Below, in pieces: positions 24,058-29,354 of a stretch of 29,354 nucleotides of DNA; the stretch's first letter is position 1; each line of letters starts with the position of its first letter. The notes under the pieces were generated by a model. The model made no database searches. It saw only the letters and a list, made by a program, of their open reading frames with translations, and was not told where the DNA came from. Source of the stretch: DASXRC01 sp036506495 (GTDB lineage: Bacteria > Actinomycetota > Actinomycetes > Mycobacteriales > Micromonosporaceae); contig DASXRQ010000142.1 in assembly GCA_036506495.1 (NCBI GenBank), positions 1 to 29,354 of the forward strand. Reading direction: 5' to 3'. Both the position numbers and the translations under genes were made by a program.

Positions 24058-24329
24058 CTCTCCTCCTGAGTCGTACCCGTGATGCGCAGCGCGCGGCGGA
24101 AGAGGCGCTCGGCCTCGTCGAGGTGGCCGCGGGCCGCGCACGCGGCGCCCAGCGCGCTGAGCGCCGCCGCGAGCCGGGCGTCGCCCGGTTCACCCGCCCG
24201 TTCGAACACCGCGACTGCCCGGCGCAGGACGTCCTCGGCCGCAGCGTGCTCGCCGATCGCCTGGAACTCCTCGCCCAGGGCGGCCGCGGCCGCCGCGAAC
24301 TCGACCGGGTCGCTGTGTCGCTGGCGCAT
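24054..24329 (-). CDS. Small tetratricopeptide-repeat protein
   Basis: A 91-residue helical protein with about two TPR units: FQAIGEHAAAEDVLRRAVAVF, and LSALGAACAARGHLDEAERLFRRAL split over residues 56-80. The start at 24327-24329 gives MRQRHSDPVEFAAAAA. No ribosome binding site is visible and CATAGC lies closely upstream, so it may be leaderless. Its stop overlaps the start of the monooxygenase gene by 4 bp, so the two are translated together. The larger TPR-LuxR regulator (now broken) lies directly upstream in the same original direction. It is probably a protein-interaction partner of the monooxygenase or the regulator; no catalytic motif is present. Confidence 0.75.
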   Translation of the reverse strand: MRQRHSDPVEFAAAAAALGEEFQAIGEHAAAEDVLRRAVAVFERAGEPGDARLAAALSALGAACAARGHLDEAERLFRRALRITGTTQEER

Positions 24330-24375
24330 GGGTGCGACGCTATGGCGCCGATGAGCGCCGGCGCGTCGGCAGAAA

Positions 24376-24391
24376 CCCGCAACCACGCGGG
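24376..24391 (-). terminator. Small hairpin after the LuxR tail
   Basis: On the minus strand CCCGC-gtggtt-GCGGG is followed by TTTCTG, 50 bases past the regulator's stop. It has five GC pairs and a short T-rich end, which is a plausible weak terminator. Confidence 0.4.
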
Positions 24392-24441
24392 CTCGGAGGA
24401 GATGGGTAATTCTGTGTACGCAAGCGCCAGATGGCGAGGAT

Positions 24442-24729
24442 CTACGTCAGGCCGTGCTCGTAGGCGTACGCGGCCGCCGCGGTGCGCGTACCGACGCCGA
24501 GCTTGGTGAAGATGTTGCTGAGGTGCCGCGCGACCGTCTTCTCGCTGAGGAACAGCGCGGCGGCGATGGCCTGGTTGGTCTTGCCCGCCGCGACGAGCCG
24601 GAGGACCTCCACCTCGCGTGGGCTCAGTCCACCGACACCGCCGGCCGGCCGGCGACGTGCGAGAGCGTCGAGCCGGGCGAGGTCCGGCGCGGCCCCTAGT
24701 TCGCGGAAGACCGCACGGGCCGCGCCCAG
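24442..24729 (-). pseudogene. LuxR-type HTH tail of the split regulator
   Basis: It encodes LGAARAVFRELGAAPDLARL, a short linker, then the LuxR/GerE domain LSPREVEVLRLVAAGKTNQA, IAAALFLSEKTVARHLSNIF and TKLGVGTRTAAAAYAYEHGL, ending in TAG. The HTH is intact and well conserved (about residues 481-541 of the repaired protein). A start within the adjoining sequence could at most give a ~100-residue DNA-binding-only fragment, and no good ribosome binding site is seen. Confidence 0.9.
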
Positions 24730-24733
24730 CTGG
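24726..24733. repeat. Left inversion breakpoint, palindrome CCAGCTGG
   Basis: The switch from minus-strand LuxR tail to plus-strand TPR body falls within AGCT (24728-24731). CCGCACG (24711-24717) and CGTGCGG (24742-24748) flank it symmetrically. In the restored order each junction reads GGAGCTGG. Confidence 0.8.
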
Positions 24734-26048
24734 AACGCGCGCGTGCGGCACACGAGAAGTACGCGTGGGCCGACGCGTACGAGTCCTTTGACGCCGCCGA
24801 CGCCGCCGAGCCGCTGGACCCCGCGGACCTTGAGCGCTTGGCCGAGGCCGCGCAGATAATCGGCCGAGCCGACCAGGCGATCTCCGTGCTCCGGCGGGCC
24901 TTCCAGGCGTACGCGGAGGCCGGTGAGATCGGCGCCGCGGTGCGCTGCGGGTTCTGGCTGGTCGAGGCGTTGGCGTTACGGAACGAGCTGGCACAGGCCG
25001 GCGGCTGGCTGGGGCGCCTCGGCCGGCTGGTCGAGCAGCACCCCGACTGCGCGGAACGCGCGTACCTGCTGCTCGCGGAGGCGGACAAGGCGCACTTCGA
25101 GCGGGACCACGAGGCCGAGAGCGCGGCGCTGGAGCTCGGCCGGCTGTGCGGCGACCGCGACGTGAGCCTCTACGCGACGCACGCCCAGGGCTGGAGCCTC
25201 GTCAAGCGCGGTCGGGCCGACGAGGGCTTGGCCCTGCTCGACGAGACGATGGTGGGCATCGCGGCCGGCGAGGCGTCGCCCCGGATCACGGGCAAGGTGT
25301 ACTGCAGCGCGATAGCCACCTGCCACGAGTTGCAGGAGCTACGCCGCGCCCGAGAGTGGACCCGGGCCCTGAACGCCTGGGTTGACGACCGGCCGCAGTT
25401 CACCGGCGCGTACTCCGGCATCTGTCGCATCCACCGGTCGGAGCTCCTGCAGCTGGGCGGCGCCTGGCCGGACGCGGCCCACGAGGCGGAGCTCGCCTGC
25501 GAGCTGATGACGCGGGGCGTCGGCCTGTTCGCGGCCGGCGAGGCCTTCTGCCGGCTCGGCGAGATCCACCGCATCCGCGGCGACCTCGCGGGCGCCGATG
25601 AGGCATACCGCCGCGGGAGCGAGTACGGCTGGGACGCGCAGCCGGGCCTGTCGCTGCTGCGACTCGCCCAGGGCCGGGTGGAGGTGGCGGCCGCCGCGAT
25701 ACAGCGGGCACTCGCCGAGACCGCCGACGAGCTGACCCGCTCGCATCTGCTCCCGGCGTACGTCGACATCATGCTGACCAAGCCCGACGTCGAACGAGCT
25801 CCGACGGCGCGCGGGAGCTGGCGTCGATTGCCGAGCGCCTCGGCACCCGGGCGTTGCATGCCCGCACCGCGTACGCCCTGGGTGGCGTCGACCTCGCCGC
25901 CGGCCGACCCGAGGCCGCCCTGCCGGCCCTGCGCCGCGCGTACGAGCTGTGGCGGGATCTCGACGCGCCGTACGAGGCGGCGCGGGCCCGCGTCCGCGTG
26001 GGCCTCGCGTGCCGGGCGCTGCACGACGATGACACGGCCGCGATGGAG
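24730..26048 (+). pseudogene. Inverted TPR body of the split regulator
   Basis: 1319 bp read on the plus strand. It opens LERARAAHEKYAWADAYESF and continues through a series of helical TPR-like units (LERLAEAAQIIGRADQAISV, GEIGAAVRCGFWLVEALALR, YATHAQGWSLVKRGRADEGL, EAFCRLGEIHRIRGDLAGAD). The frame breaks at about 25798-25803 (GAGCTCC): after YVDIMLTKPDVERA the continuation DGARELASIAERLGTRALHA lies one frame over, indicating one missing base. The second part runs RTAYALGGVDLAAGRPEAAL to HDDDTAAMEL at the right breakpoint. It has no start codon context of its own. Confidence 0.88.
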
Positions 26049-26052
26049 CTCC
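26045..26052. repeat. Right inversion breakpoint, palindrome GGAGCTCC
   Basis: The switch from plus-strand TPR body to minus-strand start fragment falls within AGCT (26047-26050). On the outer side GGCCGCGG and on the inner side GGCCGCGAT lie in near-mirror positions. Confidence 0.8.
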
Positions 26053-26066
26053 GCGGCCCGGTCCAT
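26049..26066 (-). pseudogene. Start fragment (MDRAAE) of the split regulator
   Basis: ATG at 26064-26066 is preceded by GGAGG (26071-26075, minus strand) with a four-base gap, a strong ribosome binding site. Only six codons remain before the breakpoint. Translation now runs into the wrong strand of the TPR body. Confidence 0.8.
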
Positions 26067-26118
26067 GATTCCTCCAGGTTCATTGCATCGCGTGGCCGCA
26101 CGATGTGTCACCCCTATG

Positions 26119-26610
26119 TCAGCCACCCGCCAGGTCGTCGGCTGCCCGCCGCCCGGCCTCCGCCGTGCGCCGGAGGAAGTCGGCGAGCAGCTGCAGCTCG
26201 TCGTCCTGGTACCCCGCGCAGATCTCGTCCATCGAGCGGTTCATCCCCGCGTACAGGCCAAGGATCTCCGCGCTCCGGGTGCCCAGCGGCCGGACGAGGA
26301 TCGCGCGGCGGTCGGACGGGTGGCGTGCGCGCTCGATCCAGCCGGCGCGCTCGAGCCGATCGAGGACGCCGGTCATGGTCGCTGGGTGGAGCCCCGCGCG
26401 GCGCGCCAGCGCGCTCGGGCTCAGCGGTCCCTCCCGGGCGAGGACGTCGAGGCAGTCGAGGTCGATGTCCCTGATGTCGAGGCGGGCACCGATGTGGTGG
26501 TTGAGCACGGACAACTGGACGATCAACTCGCGCAGCGAATCCCGGACGGCCGACGTGAGCCGACGCCGGCTCCGCGCCGCCTTCGCCTCCTCAGGTGCTA
26601 CTGAACTCAT
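26119..26610 (-). CDS. MarR-family transcriptional regulator
   Basis: A 163-residue winged-helix regulator. IDLDCLDVLAREGPLSPSAL, ARRAGLHPATMTGVLDRLER and the wing RARHPSDRRAILVRP (about residues 50-108) are clear MarR motifs, with a basic N-terminus (KAARSRRR) and a helical C-terminal dimerisation part. The start at 26610 has GGAGAA six bases upstream. It is divergent from the NAD(P)-binding protein at 26667, with an AT-rich palindrome against its own start codon, so it probably represses both. The broken TPR-LuxR regulator lies 52 bp downstream in the same original direction. The inducer is unknown; the NmrA-like partner suggests redox or electrophile stress. Confidence 0.92.
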   Translation of the reverse strand: MSSVAPEEAKAARSRRRLTSAVRDSLRELIVQLSVLNHHIGARLDIRDIDLDCLDVLAREGPLSPSALARRAGLHPATMTGVLDRLERAGWIERARHPSDRRAILVRPLGTRSAEILGLYAGMNRSMDEICAGYQDDELQLLADFLRRTAEAGRRAADDLAGG

Positions 26611-26631
26611 ATGATATGTTCTCCATATCGT
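26611..26631. promoter_or_regulatory. AT-rich palindrome in the MarR/NmrA divergent promoter
   Basis: GATATgttctccATATC (26613-26629) has perfect 5-bp arms; with ATGATAT and ATATCGT the arms reach 7 bp with one mismatch. It is directly upstream of the MarR start and covers its ribosome binding site, which suits autorepression. Confidence 0.6.
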
Positions 26632-26666
26632 ACGGCTTACATCAACAAGATACCGAGGAGCGTCTC

Positions 26667-27305
26667 ATGAAACTGACCGTTTTCGGAGCGACCGGCCGAA
26701 TCGGCGAGCAGGCCGTCCGGCAGGCCCTCGGGGCGGGGCATACCATCACGGCGGTGGTCCGCGAGCAGTCCCGGCTGGATATCGACCACCCCAGCCTCGA
26801 CGTGGTACGGGTGGCCGGGCTCGCCGATCCCGAGCCGCTGGTCCCGGCCGTGGCGGGTCGCGACGCGGTGCTGTCCGCCGTGGGTCCGCGTCGGCGCAGC
26901 GACACCGCCGTGGCATCGACCGCCACGCGGGGAATCCTCGGCGCGCTCGAGGCGGCCGGGGTGCGCCGCTTCGCAGCGGTCAGCGCCGTGCCGGTCGGGC
27001 CGGTGCCGCCGGGCGAGAGCTGGTTCAACCGGCGGATCCTGCTGCCGGCGATCACCCGCCTGCTGCGCGAGGTGTACGCGGACCTGGCCACGATGGAGGA
27101 CGAGATCCGGCACAGCGACACCGACTGGACGATCATCCGGCCGCCGAACCTCGTGAACCGGCCGCTGACGAACACGTACCGGACCGTCATCGGGGGGAAC
27201 GTGCCGCGCGGCAAGTCGATAGGGCGCGCCGACGTGGCACACGCGATGCTCGCCCTGCTCGACGACGCGGCGACGATCCGGCAGGCCGTCGGCGTCGCGG
27301 TCTGA
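26667..27305 (+). CDS. NmrA-like NAD(P)-binding Rossmann protein
   Basis: A 212-residue cytosolic protein of the atypical short-chain dehydrogenase group. MKLTVFGATGRIGEQAVRQA holds the GxTGxxG dinucleotide motif. AGRDAVLSAVGPRRRSD is the strand 4 region, and RRFAAVSAVPVGPVPPGESW and DWTIIRPPNLVNRPLTNTYR are typical of NmrA/YwnB-like NAD(P)H-sensing or quinone-reducing proteins. The YxxxK catalytic pair is not evident, as usual for this group. The ATG at 26667 has GAGGAG six bases upstream. It is divergent from the MarR gene and most likely induced when MarR is released. Function could be redox sensing or reduction of a small electrophile. Confidence 0.88.
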   Translation: MKLTVFGATGRIGEQAVRQALGAGHTITAVVREQSRLDIDHPSLDVVRVAGLADPEPLVPAVAGRDAVLSAVGPRRRSDTAVASTATRGILGALEAAGVRRFAAVSAVPVGPVPPGESWFNRRILLPAITRLLREVYADLATMEDEIRHSDTDWTIIRPPNLVNRPLTNTYRTVIGGNVPRGKSIGRADVAHAMLALLDDAATIRQAVGVAV

Positions 27306-27313
27306 GGAACCTG

Positions 27314-27329
27314 TCGCACCCCGGTGCGA
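27314..27329. promoter_or_regulatory. Perfect palindrome TCGCACC-CC-GGTGCGA
   Basis: Seven-bp arms around a two-base centre, 8 bp past the NmrA-like stop and 10 bp before the AraC start. It could be an operator in the AraC promoter or the stem of a terminator for the gene before; the two-base loop favours a protein-binding site. Confidence 0.5.
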
Positions 27330-27339
27330 TGCTGCCGGG

Positions 27340-28026
27340 GTGTACGCGGAGAGGCCGTCCCGGCTGCCGGGCGCGGTCGTCTGGCGGAACGCGGTCCCGG
27401 ACGGCGGCGTGCTCGGCCGGGTGCTGCCCGACGGCTGCCTCGACCTGCTCTGGGTCGACGACACCCTGCTGGTCGCGGGGCCGGATACGGCCGCGTACGT
27501 TCCGGGCGGGCGCCCCGGCTCGGTCTTCGTTGGCGTGCGGTTCGCGCCCGGCGCCGGGGCGGCGATCATCGGGGTGCCCGCGAACGAATTGCGCGACCGG
27601 CGGGTCCCGCTCGCCGACGTGTGGCCCGCGGGCCGCGTGCGGCGCCTCACCACCCGGATGGCGTCGGCGGCCGACCCGGTCGTCGAGCTGGAGCGCGTCG
27701 CGGCGGAGCGGGTCGCCGAGCTCGGCCCGCCGGACGCGAAGATCGCCGCGATCGTGCGCGGGATGCGGGCCGGGTCGAGCGTCGCCCGCACCGCGGCCGT
27801 CGTCGGGCTGACCGAGCGGGCGCTGCACCGCCGATGCCTGGCCGCCTTCGGCTACGGGCCGAAGACGCTCGCCCGCATCCTGCGGCTGAACCGTGCCGTC
27901 GCGCTCGCCCGGGGCGGCACGCCGTTCGCCACGGTCGCCGCCATCGCCGGGTACGCCGACCAGGCCCACCTCGCGCGTGACGTGCGGGCGCTGGCCGGCG
28001 TGCCGCTCGGTGCGCTCACGAGCTAG
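27340..28026 (+). CDS. AraC-family regulator with DUF6597-like N-terminal domain
   Basis: A 228-residue regulator starting at GTG (27340), probably leaderless since no ribosome binding site precedes it. The N-terminal part (PDGCLDLLWVDDTLLVAGPD, VGVRFAPGAGAAIIGVPANE) is the beta-rich sensor domain common to small actinobacterial AraC proteins. The C-terminal part carries two helix-turn-helices (VARTAAVVGLTERALHRRCL and TPFATVAAIAGYADQAHLAR) with FGYGPKTLARILRLNRA between them. Its end overlaps the convergent VOC-fold gene by 11 bp. AraC proteins of this type often sit beside a glyoxalase-fold gene and control it; the ligand is unknown. Confidence 0.9.
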   Translation: MYAERPSRLPGAVVWRNAVPDGGVLGRVLPDGCLDLLWVDDTLLVAGPDTAAYVPGGRPGSVFVGVRFAPGAGAAIIGVPANELRDRRVPLADVWPAGRVRRLTTRMASAADPVVELERVAAERVAELGPPDAKIAAIVRGMRAGSSVARTAAVVGLTERALHRRCLAAFGYGPKTLARILRLNRAVALARGGTPFATVAAIAGYADQAHLARDVRALAGVPLGALTS

Positions 28027-28420
28027 CCGGCAGCGGGGCGAACAGGTCGATGCCGTTGCCGTCCTGGTCGTAGACCATGGCGTACCGCTGGCCCCAGAAT
28101 GCGTCCCACGGCGCCTTGTGCTCGCGGTGGCCGGCCGCGACCAGCTCGGTGAAGAGCCGGTCCACCGCCTCGGGGCTCTCGCACTGGAAGGCGAGCGCGA
28201 TCCGGTGCCCGCCCTGGGGCGCCGTCCACTCCGGATCGAACGAGCGGACGGTCTCCACGGTGTCCCAGGCCAGCCGGGGGCCACCCGGGATGACGGTCTC
28301 GACGTGCGGCTCCTTGTCGGCGTCGGCCGGGATGTCGAGCCCCAGCCGCCGGTAGAACGCGAGCGAGGCGGCCATGTCGTCCACGACCAGACCGATCATG
28401 TAGAAGGTGGGTGTCGTCAT
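28016..28420 (-). CDS. VOC-superfamily (glyoxalase/bleomycin-resistance fold) protein
   Basis: A 134-residue protein with the paired beta-alpha-beta-beta-beta units of the VOC fold: FYMIGLVVDDMAASLAFYRR, LGLDIP, then HRIALAFQCESPEAVDRLFT, AAGHREHKAPWDAFWGQRYA and DQDGNGIDLFAPL. The conserved Glu/His metal positions are only partly visible (the last one is Asp in GNGIDLF), so it may bind and sequester a ligand rather than catalyse. The ATG at 28420 is chosen over an in-frame GTG at 28429. TAGCGT lies about 10 bases upstream, suggesting a leaderless mRNA. It is convergent with, and overlaps by 11 bp, the AraC gene. Confidence 0.88.
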   Translation of the reverse strand: MTTPTFYMIGLVVDDMAASLAFYRRLGLDIPADADKEPHVETVIPGGPRLAWDTVETVRSFDPEWTAPQGGHRIALAFQCESPEAVDRLFTELVAAGHREHKAPWDAFWGQRYAMVYDQDGNGIDLFAPLPASS

Positions 28421-28464
28421 GACCGTCACGCTAGGCCGGCCGCCGGCCCGCCGTCTTGAACGAA

Positions 28465-29354
28465 TCAGACACCCCGCCGGGTGACGTAGACGCCGGCCAG
28501 GCAGATCGCGCCGCCGACGAACGCGAGCGTCGCGGGCGTCTCACCCAGCAGCGCCCAACCCAGCAGGATCGCGATCGGTGGCGCGAGGTAGGTCGCCGCG
28601 CCGAGCCGACCGGCGGTGCTGCGGGCCAGGGCGTACCCCCAGGTGGTGAACGCCAGCGCGGTCGGCAGCACGCCGAGGTAGACGAGCCACCACACGCTCG
28701 ACGCCGGCGCCGCGGCGAGGTCGCGCACGAGCGCCGGTGCGAACGGCAGGCAGGCCGCAGCCCCGATCGCGCACGCCAGCCAGGTGACGCGCAGGGCGGA
28801 CACGTCGGCGAGCAGCGGCTTCTGAGCGACCACCCCGATGGCGTACGCCGTGGCGGCGACCAGGCTCAGCCCGACGCCCCACGCACTGGCGTCCGCGATG
28901 GACGACGTCGCCGCGCCGATCAGCACCACGCCGGAAAACGCGATCAGCCCGCCGAGTATCAGCTGTCGCGGGAAGCCCTCGCCGAGGAACAACCCGGCCA
29001 GGATCGCGAGCAGGACCGGGCCGACGCCGACCAGCATCGCGGCCGTTCCGGCGTCGATGGTGCGCTCTGCCTGGTTCAGCGCGACGTTGTACAGGCCGAA
29101 CCACAACACGCCGAACGCCACCAGCCGCGGCCACAGCGCCCGCCGGGGCCAGACATGGCCGACGGCGGTACGCCGGCGCGTCCGCACCAGCACGACGACG
29201 CCCAACACGATCCCGCCGACGAGCAGCCGGCCCAGCGCGAGCCCGCCGGCCGACACGTCCCGCCCCACGTGCCGGATCGCGACGAACGCCGACGCCCACA
29301 GCACCACCGACACGCCGATCGCCGCCACCGGCAGCCACGTCGATGTGCGCTGCT
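28465..29354 (-). CDS. EamA-type (DMT superfamily) transporter, 5' end beyond window
   Basis: At least 296 residues with ten hydrophobic helices in two EamA halves. VLWASAFVAIRHV opens helix 1, LNQAERTIDAGTAAMLVGVG and PVLLAILAGLFLGEGFPRQL close half one, and LPTALAFTTWGYALARSTAG with PPIAILLGWALLGETP are the half-two equivalents. It is a likely exporter of an amino acid or metabolite. The frame stays open to the window edge (QRTSTWLPVAAIGVSVVLWA), and known relatives have a few residues before TWLPVAAI, so the true start is probably outside. A GTG at 29328 is possible but would cut helix 1 close. It ends TGA at 28465-28467. Substrate unknown. Confidence 0.9.
   Translation of the reverse strand, partial: QRTSTWLPVAAIGVSVVLWASAFVAIRHVGRDVSAGGLALGRLLVGGIVLGVVVLVRTRRRTAVGHVWPRRALWPRLVAFGVLWFGLYNVALNQAERTIDAGTAAMLVGVGPVLLAILAGLFLGEGFPRQLILGGLIAFSGVVLIGAATSSIADASAWGVGLSLVAATAYAIGVVAQKPLLADVSALRVTWLACAIGAAACLPFAPALVRDLAAAPASSVWWLVYLGVLPTALAFTTWGYALARSTAGRLGAATYLAPPIAILLGWALLGETPATLAFVGGAICLAGVYVTRRGV

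Larger units (their letters stand above)
24442..26066 (-). pseudogene. TPR-LuxR regulator split by an internal inversion (whole locus)
   Basis: Three pieces belong to one gene. The start (ATG 26066 to 26049, minus) follows GGAGG. The body 24730-26048 now reads on the plus strand. The tail 24729-24442 (minus) carries the LuxR DNA-binding domain. Flipping 24730-26048 back gives MDRAAELERARAAHEKYAWA at the front junction and DDDTAAMELGAARAVFREL at the rear one, both natural for actinomycete TPR-LuxR regulators. The total is 1625 bases; adding the single base lost near 25800 makes 1626, exactly 542 codons including TAG. Both breakpoints lie in AGCT. As found, no full-length product can be made. 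It sits between a MarR gene and the TPR-monooxygenase pair that it probably controlled. Confidence 0.88.

Noticed and set aside
21949..24141. 730-codon minus-strand frame that appears to extend the monooxygenase through the regulator into the Rhs start
   Set aside because: Only its first ~340 residues are monooxygenase. Past about 23100 it continues in the wrong frame, antisense to the winged-helix gene, because of the frameshift.
24730..26048. Site-specific phase-variable invertible element as the firm call for the inversion
   Set aside because: The shared end sequence is only AGCT within 8-bp palindromes, no long inverted repeats flank it and no recombinase gene is in the window. The idea is kept as one option in the findings, not as an annotation.
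24838..26604. 588-codon plus-strand frame as an intact TPR protein
   Set aside because: The family-like sequence stops at the frameshift near 25800 and resumes in another frame. The rest is shadow over the MarR gene, and the start and tail match the split regulator.
1..29354. tRNA genes, rRNA, CRISPR arrays, insertion sequences
   Set aside because: No cloverleaf with TTCGA-type T-loop, no regularly spaced repeats and no transposase motifs were found on either strand.

Overview
The window is very GC-rich, densely packed actinobacterial DNA with GTG starts, several probably leaderless genes and GC-rich codon third positions. A class I lysyl-tRNA synthetase, a giant Sec-exported Rhs protein, a TPR-LuxR regulator of actinomycete type and many MarR/HxlR/ArsR/MocR pairs suggest a filamentous actinomycete, perhaps Micromonosporaceae. 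The family assignment is inference. No rRNA, tRNA, CRISPR array, transposase or integrase was found.

Layout. 1-446: start of a globin-domain protein cut by the window edge. 512-2497: HxlR regulator divergent from a DHA2-type drug exporter. 2480-4363: propionyl-CoA synthetase, downstream of and possibly co-transcribed with a MarR regulator (4414-4893) that is divergent from a family 1 glycosyltransferase (4955-6220). 6250-8996: MocR-type regulator divergent from a second MFS transporter. 9020-10002: ArsR-SRPBCC operon. 10121-11854: class I lysyl-tRNA synthetase. 11938-13949: translationally coupled pair of a beta-hydroxyacid-dehydrogenase-like enzyme and a geranylgeranyl-reductase-family flavoprotein. 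13997-22021: a 2512-residue secreted Rhs/YD-repeat protein followed by a 142-residue membrane protein, the arrangement expected of a polymorphic toxin and its immunity protein. A winged-helix regulator (22253-22957) faces away from it. 22940-26066: a damaged operon made of a TPR-LuxR regulator, a small TPR protein and a flavin monooxygenase. 26119-27305: MarR regulator divergent from an NAD(P)-binding NmrA-like protein. 27340-28420: AraC regulator convergent with a VOC-fold protein. 28465-29354: EamA transporter cut by the window edge.

Two things stand out. First, the TPR-LuxR regulator has been split by a clean 1319-bp inversion (24730-26048) whose two ends both lie in the palindrome AGCT. 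Flipping the segment back in silico, and restoring one lost base near 25800, recreates a continuous 541-residue protein with its own ribosome binding site. This is either a gene broken by inversion or an invertible switch. Second, the Rhs protein ends in a variable tail with a glycine-zipper hydrophobic hairpin, and the next gene encodes a small multi-pass membrane protein, which fits a pore-forming toxin and a membrane immunity partner.

Most of the rest is a string of one-component regulators, each next to a transporter or a small-molecule-modifying enzyme and often with visible palindromes in the shared promoter. This is the usual look of a xenobiotic or antibiotic response region. Two convergent gene ends carry long perfect hairpins (13-16 bp arms) whose arms are partly translated into protein C-termini.
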